64,000 nucleotides of DNA from Sphingomonadales bacterium (lineage in GTDB: Bacteria > Pseudomonadota > Alphaproteobacteria > Sphingomonadales > Sphingomonadaceae), in NCBI GenBank assembly GCA_017309275.1, contig JAFKLT010000045.1, positions 18,109-82,108 on the forward strand, read 5' to 3'. Each line of letters starts with the position of its first letter. Positions within the stretch are counted from its first letter, which is position 1. Both the position numbers and the translations under genes were made by a program. Shown here one piece after another: positions 51,832-60,973 of this stretch. Below the pieces are notes generated by a model, which saw only the letters and a list, made by a program, of their open reading frames with translations, was not told the origin of the DNA and made no database searches.

Positions 51832-53238
51832 GTGGCTACCCTCGCCGCCGACACCCGTGACTATGTGATCGCCGACATCGGCCTTGCCGACTTCGGCCGC
51901 AAGGAAATCGCGATCGCCGAAACCGAAATGCCCGGCCTGATGGCGCTCCGCGCCGAATATGGCGCCGCGCAGCCGCTGAAGGGCGCGCGCATCACCGGTT
52001 CGCTGCACATGACGATCCAGACCGCGGTGCTGATCGAAACGCTTGCCGCGCTGGGCGCCGACATCCGCTGGGCGACCTGCAACATCTTTTCGACGCAGGA
52101 CCATGCCGCCGCCGCGATCGCAGCGGGCGGGACGCCGGTGTTCGCCGTGAAGGGCGAGAGCCTGGCCGATTATTGGGATTATGTCGGCCGCATCTTCGAC
52201 TGGGGCGACACGACCGCGAACATCATCCTCGATGACGGCGGCGACGCCACCATGTTCGCGCTGTGGGGCGCGAAGCTGGAAGCCGGCGCGACGCTGCCCG
52301 CTCCCGAAAATGAAGAAGAAGTCGAATTCCAGCGCGCGCTGAAGGCGTTCGTCGCGGCGAACCCCGGCTATCTGACCAAGACCGTCAAGGCGCTGAAGGG
52401 CGTGTCGGAAGAAACGACGACGGGCGTGCACCGCCTGTACGAGATCGCGAAGAAGGGCGAGCTGCCGTTCCCCGCGATCAACGTCAACGACAGCGTCACC
52501 AAGTCGAAGTTCGACAACCTCTATGGCTGCAAGGAATCGCTGGTCGACGCGATCCGCCGCGCCACCGACGTGATGCTGGCGGGCAAGGTCGCCGCGGTTG
52601 CCGGTTTCGGCGACGTCGGCAAGGGATCGGCCGCGTCGCTTCGCAACGGCGGCGCGCGTGTCCTGGTCACCGAAATCGACCCGATCTGCGCGCTGCAGGC
52701 GGCGATGGAAGGCTATGAGGTCGTGACGATGGACGAAGCCGTCCAGCGCGCCGACATCTTCTGCACCGCGACGGGCAACGCCGACGTCATTACCGCCGAG
52801 CATATGGCGGCGATGAAGCCGATGGCGATCGTCTGCAACATCGGCCACTTCGACAGCGAGATCCAGATCGCCGCGCTGGCCAACTACAAGTGGACCGAAG
52901 TCAAGCCGGGCACCGACCTGGTCGAATTCCCCGACGGCAAGCAGATCATCGTGCTGGCCAAGGGCCGCCTGGTGAACCTCGGCTGCGCGACCGGCCACCC
53001 GTCGTTTGTGATGTCGTCGAGCTTCACCAACCAGGTGCTCGCGCAGATCGAACTGTTCACCAAGGGCGAGCAGTACGGCAACGACGTTTATGTCCTGCCG
53101 AAGCACCTCGACGAAAAGGTCGCGGCGCTGCACCTCGAAAAGCTGGGCGTGAAGCTGTCGAAGCTGACGCAGAAGCAGGCCGACTATATCGGCGTGCCGG
53201 TCGAGGGCCCGTTCAAGCCCGACCATTATCGCTACTGA
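51832..53238 (+). CDS. ahcY: Adenosylhomocysteinase (SAH hydrolase)
   Basis: Reversibly splits S-adenosylhomocysteine into adenosine and homocysteine, clearing the methylation by-product. The product is 468 aa. Family segments: [23 protein letters not shown]-type [14 protein letters not shown], the NAD fold [19 protein letters not shown], and the C-terminal KPDHYRY. The start codon is GTG at 51832 with GGAGAAAA upstream; homology begins immediately after. A long leader of about 390 nt holds an ArsR-type palindrome. A strong terminator follows. Confidence 0.96.
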   Translation: MATLAADTRDYVIADIGLADFGRKEIAIAETEMPGLMALRAEYGAAQPLKGARITGSLHMTIQTAVLIETLAALGADIRWATCNIFSTQDHAAAAIAAGGTPVFAVKGESLADYWDYVGRIFDWGDTTANIILDDGGDATMFALWGAKLEAGATLPAPENEEEVEFQRALKAFVAANPGYLTKTVKALKGVSEETTTGVHRLYEIAKKGELPFPAINVNDSVTKSKFDNLYGCKESLVDAIRRATDVMLAGKVAAVAGFGDVGKGSAASLRNGGARVLVTEIDPICALQAAMEGYEVVTMDEAVQRADIFCTATGNADVITAEHMAAMKPMAIVCNIGHFDSEIQIAALANYKWTEVKPGTDLVEFPDGKQIIVLAKGRLVNLGCATGHPSFVMSSSFTNQVLAQIELFTKGEQYGNDVYVLPKHLDEKVAALHLEKLGVKLSKLTQKQADYIGVPVEGPFKPDHYRY

Positions 53239-53278
53239 TTCGCTTCCCGGCCTCGGCCGGGAGCGACGAAAACTGTGG

Positions 53279-53313
53279 ACGGCGCGCTCATCGGAGGATG
53301 AGACGCGCCGTTT
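53279..53313 (+). terminator. Terminator of ahcY
   Basis: ACGGCGCG-CTCATC (53279-53292) pairs with GATGAG-A-CGCGCCGT (53297-53311) with one bulge, followed by TT. A second hairpin (CCCGGCC/GGCCGGG, 53246-53261) lies just before it. Confidence 0.7.
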
Positions 53314-53406
53314 CGCCATGACATGCGATTGAAACATGACTCCATCGCCTTTAGGGCATGCGATCATGCGCGCGGGACAGCCGGACATGCGGGGATTTGA
53401 GACGGG

Positions 53407-55770
53407 ATGAGCGGCGCGCTTTCCCCGGGGCTTTTGTTCGCCATCGGCCTGTTCGCCGCGCTGTGGCTGCTCGCCGGATTGTGGGCGACGCTGCGCGGGA
53501 TCGCGATGCAGCGCCGCTCGGCCTTCGTCGCCGGACAGACCGAACGGCTGGCGAGCCTGGTCGAGGCGTCGCCGCAGCTTCCCATCGTCGTGCGCGCCGA
53601 CTGGCGGATCGAGGCGAGCGAGCGGCTGGGCCGCTGGCTAGGCCTGGAGCAGGGGCCGCGCAGCTTTGACGAATTGCGCGGATTGGGCGCCGGGCTGGAC
53701 CAGCCGGGGCACGAGCAACTGCGCCAGGCGATCCTGGGCGCGCAGCGCGGCGCCAAGCCGTTCGTTCTCAGCCTGAAGCCGCAGGGCAGCCACCGCACCA
53801 TCGTCTTTCACGGAGCCGCCGCGCCGCCCGCGGTCGGCGGACCAGGGAGCGTGCTGTTGTGGATGAGCGACGCGACCGACGGGCAACAGTCGCTGGCGCA
53901 GGCCCGGCACGAGCGTGACGAGGCGATGGCCGCGTTCGAGGCCTTGTCGGGACTGATCGAGGCCGCGCCCTTCCCGATGTGGTTCCGCGAGACCGACATG
54001 CGCCTGGCGCTGGTCAACACCGCCTATGTCCGTGCGGTCGAGGCGAAGAGCGCCGCTGCGGTGATCGATGCCGGGACCGAGCTTTGCGAACCGATCGCGG
54101 GGGTCAGCGCGAGCGACGCCGCCGAAGCGGCACGGACCGCGGGATCGGCGCAACAGCGCACCGTGCCGGTGACGATCGAGGGCGAGCGCCGCATCATGCG
54201 CGTCGTCGACGTCCCGCTGGCGGCCGAGGGCGCGCGCGTCATCGGGATCGCGGGCTATGCGATCGATATCCAGGAGCTGGAAAGCGAACGCGGCGCGCAC
54301 CGCCGTTTCGTGAACACCCAGCGCGAGTTGCTTGACCGGCTGTCGGCGGCGGTCGCGCAGTTCGGCGCCGATCAGGGGCTGGTATTCGCGAACCAGCCGT
54401 TCCGGCGGCTGTTCGATCTGTCGGCGGAAGATGTGTCGGAGGGGCGGTCCTTTGCCCGGTTGCTCGACCTGTGGCGCGAGGGCGGGCGGACGCCCGAGGT
54501 GCGCGACTATCCCGAATGGCGGCAGGCGCATGTCGACTGGTTTGCGCGCGCCGACGCCTGCGAGGAGGAATGGCTGCTGCGCGACGGGACGCATCTGCAC
54601 GTCGTCGCGCAGCCGACCCCGGACGGCGGCCTGTTGCTGATCGCCGAAGATCGCACCGAACAGGTGCAGTTGGCCGGCGCGCGCGACACGCTGCTTCGCG
54701 TCCGCACCGCGACCTTCGACAATCTGTTCGAGGCGATCGCGGTCTTTGCGCCCGATGGCCGACTGCATTTGTGGAACCAGCGTTTCCGCCGCTTGTGGAA
54801 TGTCGAGGAGCATATGCTCGCGGCGCATCCGCGCGTCGACGTGCTGATGGGCGGCCTGGCCGACCGGCTGGCAAAGCCGAACCAGATCAGCATCGTGCAG
54901 GAGGTGATCCGTGCCGCGACGCTGGAACGCACGCAGCGCGTCGGCGAGGTACGTTTTGCCGACGGCCGCCATTTCGATTTCGCGTCGATCCCGCTGCCCG
55001 ACGGCAATGCGTTGCTGATCATGCTCGACATCACCGCGAGCCGAAAGATGGAAGGCGCGCTGCGCGAACGGAACGAGGCGCTGGAGGCCGCGGACAAGGT
55101 CAAGACCGCCTTCCTGTCGCGGATGAGTTATGAGCTGCGCACCCCGCTGACGTCGATCGGCGGTTTCGGCGAGATGCTGCAGGCGGGCTATGCGGGCGAG
55201 TTGCCGACACCGGCGAAGGCCTATGTCGACGCGATCATGGATTCGGTCGGGGTGCTTGGGCGGCAGATCGACGATGTGCTCGACCTGGCGCAGGGCGAGG
55301 CGGGGACGCTTGCGGTCGAGCGCGCGCCGGTCGACGTGCACGCGTTGCTCGAAAAGGCGCTGGCCGACGCCAAGGGCTTTGCCGACGCCGAGAAGATCGA
55401 GCTGGCGGGCCAGCTTTCGGCGGCGCTCGGCACGATCGAGGGCGACGCGCCGCGCCTGTCGCGGTTGGTCGCGGGCCTGCTGGACAATGCGATCCGCTTT
55501 ACCGCGCCGACCAGGCGTACGGGCGGGCGCGTGCTGCTTCACGCCGACGGCGACGCGAAGGGCGTCGAGATCGTCGTGTCCGACAATGGTCCGGGGATGC
55601 CCGATACGGTCACGGCGATCACCAAGGGACAGCAGGCGGGCACGCAGAGCGGGGGCATCGGCCTTGCGCTCGCGCGCCAGCTCGTCGCGGCGCACGGCGG
55701 GACGATGGAGGTGATGAGCGAAAAGGGTCAGGGCACGCTGGTCCGCATCATCCTGCCGCGCGGCGCATGA
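53407..55770 (+). CDS. divL: DivL-like sensor kinase with Tyr in place of the phospho-acceptor His
   Basis: The 787-aa product has one N-terminal membrane helix (about 8-30), then a long sensor region with about three PAS-like segments (around 55-150, 180-300, 430-550). A HisKA domain and an ATPase domain follow. The H-box reads FLSRMSYELRTPLTSIGGF: the usual His is Tyr575. The ATPase boxes are intact (LLDNAIRF, DNGPGMP, GGIGLALARQLVAAHGG). This is exactly the feature of Caulobacter DivL, an essential cell-cycle regulator acting on the CckA-CtrA pathway. The tsaE gene overlapping its 3' end by 4 nt is consistent. Orthology is inferred from motif and layout. Confidence 0.88.
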   Translation: MSGALSPGLLFAIGLFAALWLLAGLWATLRGIAMQRRSAFVAGQTERLASLVEASPQLPIVVRADWRIEASERLGRWLGLEQGPRSFDELRGLGAGLDQPGHEQLRQAILGAQRGAKPFVLSLKPQGSHRTIVFHGAAAPPAVGGPGSVLLWMSDATDGQQSLAQARHERDEAMAAFEALSGLIEAAPFPMWFRETDMRLALVNTAYVRAVEAKSAAAVIDAGTELCEPIAGVSASDAAEAARTAGSAQQRTVPVTIEGERRIMRVVDVPLAAEGARVIGIAGYAIDIQELESERGAHRRFVNTQRELLDRLSAAVAQFGADQGLVFANQPFRRLFDLSAEDVSEGRSFARLLDLWREGGRTPEVRDYPEWRQAHVDWFARADACEEEWLLRDGTHLHVVAQPTPDGGLLLIAEDRTEQVQLAGARDTLLRVRTATFDNLFEAIAVFAPDGRLHLWNQRFRRLWNVEEHMLAAHPRVDVLMGGLADRLAKPNQISIVQEVIRAATLERTQRVGEVRFADGRHFDFASIPLPDGNALLIMLDITASRKMEGALRERNEALEAADKVKTAFLSRMSYELRTPLTSIGGFGEMLQAGYAGELPTPAKAYVDAIMDSVGVLGRQIDDVLDLAQGEAGTLAVERAPVDVHALLEKALADAKGFADAEKIELAGQLSAALGTIEGDAPRLSRLVAGLLDNAIRFTAPTRRTGGRVLLHADGDAKGVEIVVSDNGPGMPDTVTAITKGQQAGTQSGGIGLALARQLVAAHGGTMEVMSEKGQGTLVRIILPRGA

Positions 55771-56216
55771 CGCGCCAATACGACTATGGGCTGGAAGAGG
55801 CCGAACGCATCGGCGCGGCGATCGGCGAGGTGCTGGCGGCCGGCGACGTCGTGCTGCTGTCGGGCGACCTTGGCGCGGGCAAGACGACGCTGGCGCGCGC
55901 GATGCTGAAACAGCGCGGGCTTGCCGGCGAGGCGCCCAGCCCGACCTTCGCGATCGTCCAGCCCTACGCCCCGCCCGAGGTCGACCTGCCCATCGCGCAT
56001 GTCGATCTGTACCGGATCGAGGCCGAGGACGAGCTGATCGAACTGGGCCTCGACGATTATCTTTATGACGGCGCGCTGCTGATCGAATGGCCCGAGCGGT
56101 TGGGCGGCGAGGGCTGGCCCGACGCGCTGACGCTTCGCATTTCGGGGCAGGGCGACGCGCGCGTCTTGACAGCCGAGGTGTCGGCGGCTTGGGAGGCGCG
56201 ATGGCCGCTCCGATGA
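55767..56216 (+). CDS. tsaE: TsaE, tRNA N6-threonylcarbamoyladenosine synthesis ATPase
   Basis: ATPase component of the t6A synthesis complex with TsaB and TsaD. The product is 149 aa. Walker A is LLSGDLGAGKTTLARAML, then SPTFAIVQPY and HVDLYRIEAEDELIELGLDD, which are family signatures. The ATG overlaps the divL stop (ATGA) and its 3' end overlaps amgK by 16 nt. The product of t6A synthesis is the substrate of MtaB, encoded at 21.4 kb. Confidence 0.95.
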   Translation: MTRQYDYGLEEAERIGAAIGEVLAAGDVVLLSGDLGAGKTTLARAMLKQRGLAGEAPSPTFAIVQPYAPPEVDLPIAHVDLYRIEAEDELIELGLDDYLYDGALLIEWPERLGGEGWPDALTLRISGQGDARVLTAEVSAAWEARWPLR

Positions 56217-57190
56217 TTCCGCCCGCCCACGCCCCGGCCTTTCTGGCCGCGCATGGTTGGGGCGACGCACAGATATTGCCGCTTGCCGGCGATGCTTCGT
56301 TCCGCCGCTATTTTCGCGTCGTCGACGGATCGCGGCAGGCGGTGCTGATGGACGCGCCGCCGCCGCACGAGGATCCGCGCCCCTTTATCGCAGTCGCCGA
56401 ATTCCTGTGCGAACAGGGACTGACCGCGCCGGCGATCCTGGCGCGCGACCTGGAACAGGGGCTGCTGCTGATCGAAGATTTCGGCGATGTGCGGCTGCGC
56501 GAGACACTGGACGAAAAGCCGCATGCCGAGGCGGACTATTATGCAGGGGTGACCGACCTGCTGGTCCATCTGCACGCGCGGCCCGCGATGGACGGCCTGC
56601 CCGCGCACGGGCTGGAGCAATGGCTGGACGAGGTGATGCTGTTCACCGACTGGTATTGCCCGGCACTGGAGCTGGAGGTCGATCGCGACGGCTTTCGCGC
56701 GGCGTGGGCAGCGGTCCTTGCGCCGATCGAGGCCGACGGCTTGCCGCGCGTCACCGTGCTGCGCGATTTCCATGCCGAGAATATCATGCTGGTGCGCGGT
56801 CGCGACGGCATCGCCCATTATGGCCTGCTCGATTTCCAGGACGCGCTGGTCGGCCATCCCGCCTATGACCTGGCCTCCGTGCTCGAGGATGCGCGGCGCG
56901 ACGTGACGCCGTCGGTCGAGGCGGCGATGCTCGACCGCTACGTCGCCGCGACGGGGCAGGGTGATTTGTTTCGTGCCGCCTATTGGGCGCTGGCGGCGCA
57001 GCGCAACACGCGCATCCTGGGGGTCTTCGTCCGGCTATGGAAGCGCGACGGCAAGCCCGGATATCGACAGTTTCAGCCGCGCATGTGGGGGCTGCTCGAA
57101 CGCGACCTGGCGCATCCCGCGCTTGTCCCGGTCCGGCAATGGTTCGACGCCAATATCCCCGCCTCGAAGCGGGCGGAGGCATGGTTGTGA
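56201..57190 (+). CDS. amgK: AmgK-like N-acetylmuramate/N-acetylglucosamine kinase
   Basis: The 329-aa aminoglycoside-phosphotransferase-fold kinase carries LAGDASFRRYFRVVD, LLLIEDFGDVRL, catalytic loop LRDFHAENIML and metal-binding LLDFQDALVGHPAYDLASVL. With MurU, encoded next, it forms the anomeric sugar-kinase route that recycles MurNAc to UDP-MurNAc and bypasses fosfomycin-sensitive synthesis. Start at 56201 is preceded by GGGAGG and lies inside tsaE. The pairing with murU is the main argument for this substrate. Confidence 0.9.
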   Translation: MAAPMIPPAHAPAFLAAHGWGDAQILPLAGDASFRRYFRVVDGSRQAVLMDAPPPHEDPRPFIAVAEFLCEQGLTAPAILARDLEQGLLLIEDFGDVRLRETLDEKPHAEADYYAGVTDLLVHLHARPAMDGLPAHGLEQWLDEVMLFTDWYCPALELEVDRDGFRAAWAAVLAPIEADGLPRVTVLRDFHAENIMLVRGRDGIAHYGLLDFQDALVGHPAYDLASVLEDARRDVTPSVEAAMLDRYVAATGQGDLFRAAYWALAAQRNTRILGVFVRLWKRDGKPGYRQFQPRMWGLLERDLAHPALVPVRQWFDANIPASKRAEAWL

Positions 57191-57906
57191 GTGTGAAGAT
57201 CGAAAGCGCGATGGTGATGGCGGCGGGGATCGGCAAGCGGATGCGTCCGCTGACCGCGACGCGGCCAAAGCCGCTGGTGCGCGTCGCGGGCAAGGCGCTG
57301 ATCGACCACAGCCTCGACCGTATCGAGGCGGCGGGGATCGGCCATGTCGTCGTCAACGTCCATTATCTGGCCGACGCGCTGGAAGCGCATCTGGCGGCGC
57401 AGAAGCGCGGCTTTACCATCGCGGTGTCGGACGAGCGCAAGCAGCTGCTCGAAACCGGGGGTGGGATGGTCAAGGCGCTGCCACTGCTGACCGGCGACCC
57501 GATCCTGATCGTCAACAGCGACAATATCTGGACCGACGGGCCGCAGGACAGCATCGCCAATCTGGCGCGCCACTGGGACGATGCGAAGATGGACGCGCTG
57601 CTGTTGCTCATTCGCCAGGCAAGCGCGACGGGGCACGGCGGCAAGGGCGATTTCCACATGGATCCCACCGGCCTGCTGTCGCGGCGCAAGCCGGGGCGGA
57701 TCGCGCCCTTCGTCTATACCGGCATCCAGCTCGTCTCGCGCCGCCTGTTGGTCGATGCGCCCGATGGTGCCTTTTCGACGAACATCCTGTGGGACCGCGC
57801 GATCGCGGCGGGGCGGCTCTATGGACTGTCGCACATGGGGCAATGGTTCGACGTCGGCACCCCCGCCGCCATCGCGCCGACCGAAGCCGCGCTCGGCGAG
57901 GTTTGA
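57187..57906 (+). CDS. murU: MurU-like N-acetylmuramate-1-phosphate uridylyltransferase
   Basis: The 239-aa nucleotidyltransferase has AMVMAAGIGKRMRPLTATRP (signature loop), KPLVRVAGKALIDHSLDRI, NSDNIW (metal Asp) and GQWFDVGTP. It makes UDP-MurNAc from MurNAc-1-P supplied by AmgK. The start is taken as GTG 57187, which overlaps the amgK stop (GTGA) and lies 7 nt after GGAGG; ATG 57181 is too close to that site but possible. It is followed by a short repeat, then addB. Confidence 0.9.
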   Translation: MSVKIESAMVMAAGIGKRMRPLTATRPKPLVRVAGKALIDHSLDRIEAAGIGHVVVNVHYLADALEAHLAAQKRGFTIAVSDERKQLLETGGGMVKALPLLTGDPILIVNSDNIWTDGPQDSIANLARHWDDAKMDALLLLIRQASATGHGGKGDFHMDPTGLLSRRKPGRIAPFVYTGIQLVSRRLLVDAPDGAFSTNILWDRAIAAGRLYGLSHMGQWFDVGTPAAIAPTEAALGEV

Positions 57907-57960
57907 TCTTCGATTTCGGCCCTTGCGAGCGCAGCGGCTCAATCGACAGTTGCGCAAACC

Positions 57961-57993
57961 GTTCGGGATTGCTTCGCTGCACTCGCAATGACG
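57961..57993. repeat. Short dispersed repeat between murU and addB
   Basis: GGATTGCTTCGCTGCACTCG, with CAATGACGGG after it, is a partial palindrome (ATTGC...GCAAT) of the kind found between genes in sphingomonads. Only one copy is clear in this window. Confidence 0.4.
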
Positions 57994-58006
57994 GGCTGTA
58001 GAACCC

Positions 58007-60973
58007 ATGGCTGATGGCAAACCCGCCATCTTTTCCATCCCGGTCCACCGGGCCTTTGCCGATGCGCTCGTCGCCGGGATCGTCGATCGCCATGCCGATG
58101 GCGCGCTGGGGCTGGCCAAGGGGGTCGTGCTGTTGCCGAGCAATCGCGCGCGCAGTGCGGTGCAGGCGGCGTTCGTGCGCGCCGGGGGTGCCGGATTGCT
58201 GATGCCGCGCTTCGCGGTGATCGGTGACGCCGACCTGGACGAAAGCGTGGCGCTGGCGCTCGACGCGATCGACGATGATCCGCTTCCGCCCGCCATCGAT
58301 CCGCTGCGGCGCCACCTGTTGCTGGCCGAGCTGATCGAACGGCATACCCCCGCCGGCGAAGCGCCGATCGAGGGCGCTGCGGCGTTTCTGCTGGCCGAGG
58401 GGCTGGCGCGGGTGATCGATCAGCTTCGGTACGAGGAGGTGCGGGTTGCCGCGCTGGTCGACCTGGACCTGGGCGCCTTTGCCGAACATTGGCAGGCGTC
58501 GCTGGGCCGGTTGCGACTGCTCGTCGACCATTGGCCGGCCGTGCTTGCGCGGACGGGCGCGATCGACCGGGCCGAACGGCGCAATCGCCTGCTCGACAGG
58601 GTGGCCGCGGGATGGCGCGCGGCGCCGCCCGAGCGATTCGTCGTCGCGGCAGGCATCACGACCGCGGCGCCGGCGATCGCGCGGCTGCTGCGCGCGGTCG
58701 CCGATATGGAGCGCGGGATGGTCGTGCTGCCCGGCGTCGATTGCGGCATGGCGGCCGCCGAGTGGGACGCGCTGGGGCCGACGCGGCCCGATCCCGAAGC
58801 TGCCCGGCGGCCGCTGGAGACGCATCCGCAATATCATCTGAAACTGCTGCTCGACCGCATGGGGGTGAGCCGCGACGAGGTGCGCGAATGGAGCGCGGAT
58901 TCGCCCTTCGACGGACCCGCGGCGCGCGCGCCCTTTCTGTCGCTGCTCTTCGCGCCCGCCGATTACACCGCGCAGTGGCAGGCGGCGGGCGACCTGTCGG
59001 CGGCGACGGCGGGAATTTCGGGCGCGGTGTTCGCCGACGACGGGCAGGAGGCGCAGGGGATTGCACTGCTGCTGCGCGAGGCGATCGAGACGCCGGGGCG
59101 CACCGCGGCGCTGGTGACCCCCGATCGCGGCCTGGCCGAGCGCGTGGCGGCGGCGCTCGCGCGCTGGGGGGTTTCGGTCGACGACAGCGCCGGGCAGCCG
59201 CTGGCGCGGACGCCGCCGGGCGCGCTGCTGTTGCTGCTCGCGCGGCTGGCGGCGGATTTCGATCCGGTCGCGCTGGTTGCGCTGCTCGGTCATCCGCTGG
59301 TCCGCAAGGGCGAGGGGCGGACGGCGTGGCTCGACCAGGTCCGGCGCCTGGACCTGACGCTGCGCGAGCCTGGGCTGACGCCCGGATGGGACGGCGTGAG
59401 CGCGCGGATCGCGGCGCGCGCGGCCGACCCCAAGGCGCGCGGGCATGGCCGCGCGACCGAATTGCAACCCTGGTGGGCCGCGCTGTCGGCCGCACTGGGC
59501 GAGGCGCTGGCGGCATTCTCGGCCCCGGCGCCGCCCGCCACTTTGCTGTCGGCGCTGCAAAAGGGTGTCGAGTGGCTGACGGGCGATGCCGTCTGGGCGG
59601 GACCGGCGGGGCGGATGCTCGCCGAACTGTTCGACCAATGGGCGCTCGCGCGGGGCGACGGACCCGCGCTGATCGATCCGGCCGATTTCCCCGAAATGCT
59701 GGAACAACTGCTGGCAAAGGCGAGCGTGCGGCCGCCCTATGGCGGGCATCCGCGACTGTTCATCTGGGGGCTGCTGGAGGCGCGGCTGCAGCGCGCCGAC
59801 CTGATGATCCTGGGCGGGCTGGACGAGGGACGCTGGCCTGCGGCGACGCAGCCCGATCCGTGGCTGGCACCCGGCATCCGGCGGCTGCTGGGCCTGCCTG
59901 CGCCCGAGCGGCAGCAGGGGATGGCCGCGCATGATTTCGCCAGTGCATTGGGCGGGCGGGAGATCGTCGTGACGCGCGCGCAGCGGAGCGGCGGCGATCC
60001 GGCGGTCGCGTCGCGCTTTTGGCTGCGGCTCGCGGCACTGGCGGGCGACCTGCCCGAACCCGCGCCGGGCGGGCTGGCGCTGACGCGGCTCGCGGCCGAA
60101 CTCGATGCACCTGCGCAGCCCGTCACGCCGGTCGGAAGGCCCGCGCCCAAACCGCCCGCCGCCGATCGTCCGCGCAAGATCAGCGTGACCGGTGTCGACA
60201 AGCTCGCGCGCGATCCCTTCGCTTTCTATGCCGACCGCATGCTGGGCCTGTCGCCGCTCGACCCGCTGAGCGCCGCGCCCGATCCGCGCTGGCGCGGAAC
60301 GCGGGTGCACAAGCTGTTCGAGGATTGGGTGCGCGGCGGCGCGACGCGCCCGGGGTTCGAGGCCGAACTGGCGGCGCTGCGCGGTGACCCGGCGCTCGAC
60401 GCGATCGCGCGCGCCTTCTGGCTGCCGCGGATCGAACCCGCGCTGCGCTGGGCGGCAGGGCAGCTTTGGGATTCGGAGGGCCGCACGCCGCTGGCGGTCG
60501 AGGCACAGGGCGAGATCGTCGTCGACGGGGTGACATTGTACGGCAAGGCCGACCGGCTGGACCGCGATGCCGAAGGCCGCCTGGCGATCGTCGATTACAA
60601 ATCGGGCGGGGCGCCGAGCGCAAAGGCGGCATCCGACAAGCTCGACAACCAGCTTGGCCTGCTGGGGCTGATCGCGAGCGAGGGCGGGATGGTGGGAATC
60701 GACGCTGCGCCGGTCGCGGCGCTGGAATATTGGAGCCTGCGCCCCGATCGCCGCGCGGGCGGCGCGGGCAAGATATCGAACACCTATGGTTCGCGAAGCA
60801 CCCTCAAGAGCGCGGAGCAGGCGATCGATCATGCCGCCGACGCCTTGTCCGAACTGGCGGCGCATTATCTGCTGGGCGACGCGCCCTTCATGCCCGGCGA
60901 GGGCGCGGGCTATGGCGACTATGACCAGCTGATGCGCCGCGACGAATGGTTCGGCCGGGGCGAGGAGAGCTGA
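58007..60973 (+). CDS. addB: AddB, double-strand-break repair nuclease subunit (alphaproteobacterial type)
   Basis: Partner of AddA in RecBCD-like processing of DNA ends for recombination. The product is 988 aa. The N-terminal helicase-like half lacks a Walker A (LLPSNRARSAVQ where GxGKT would be). The C-terminal nuclease has GKADRLDRDAEGRLAIVDYK with Asp863 and Lys865 of the D-x-K motif. Only one Cys is present in the whole protein, so the Fe-S cluster of Firmicute AddB is absent. Start ATG 58007. The stop overlaps addA by 1 nt (TGATG). Confidence 0.93.
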   Translation: MADGKPAIFSIPVHRAFADALVAGIVDRHADGALGLAKGVVLLPSNRARSAVQAAFVRAGGAGLLMPRFAVIGDADLDESVALALDAIDDDPLPPAIDPLRRHLLLAELIERHTPAGEAPIEGAAAFLLAEGLARVIDQLRYEEVRVAALVDLDLGAFAEHWQASLGRLRLLVDHWPAVLARTGAIDRAERRNRLLDRVAAGWRAAPPERFVVAAGITTAAPAIARLLRAVADMERGMVVLPGVDCGMAAAEWDALGPTRPDPEAARRPLETHPQYHLKLLLDRMGVSRDEVREWSADSPFDGPAARAPFLSLLFAPADYTAQWQAAGDLSAATAGISGAVFADDGQEAQGIALLLREAIETPGRTAALVTPDRGLAERVAAALARWGVSVDDSAGQPLARTPPGALLLLLARLAADFDPVALVALLGHPLVRKGEGRTAWLDQVRRLDLTLREPGLTPGWDGVSARIAARAADPKARGHGRATELQPWWAALSAALGEALAAFSAPAPPATLLSALQKGVEWLTGDAVWAGPAGRMLAELFDQWALARGDGPALIDPADFPEMLEQLLAKASVRPPYGGHPRLFIWGLLEARLQRADLMILGGLDEGRWPAATQPDPWLAPGIRRLLGLPAPERQQGMAAHDFASALGGREIVVTRAQRSGGDPAVASRFWLRLAALAGDLPEPAPGGLALTRLAAELDAPAQPVTPVGRPAPKPPAADRPRKISVTGVDKLARDPFAFYADRMLGLSPLDPLSAAPDPRWRGTRVHKLFEDWVRGGATRPGFEAELAALRGDPALDAIARAFWLPRIEPALRWAAGQLWDSEGRTPLAVEAQGEIVVDGVTLYGKADRLDRDAEGRLAIVDYKSGGAPSAKAASDKLDNQLGLLGLIASEGGMVGIDAAPVAALEYWSLRPDRRAGGAGKISNTYGSRSTLKSAEQAIDHAADALSELAAHYLLGDAPFMPGEGAGYGDYDQLMRRDEWFGRGEES

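Noticed and set aside
53638-55695. 685-aa minus-strand frame opposite divL
   Set aside because: Antisense to a kinase with recognisable HisKA and ATPase boxes; composition is that of a shadow frame.
57608-60865. 1085-aa minus-strand frame opposite murU and addB
   Set aside because: Low-complexity Arg/Gln/Pro sequence antisense to genuine addB; no start signal or motif.
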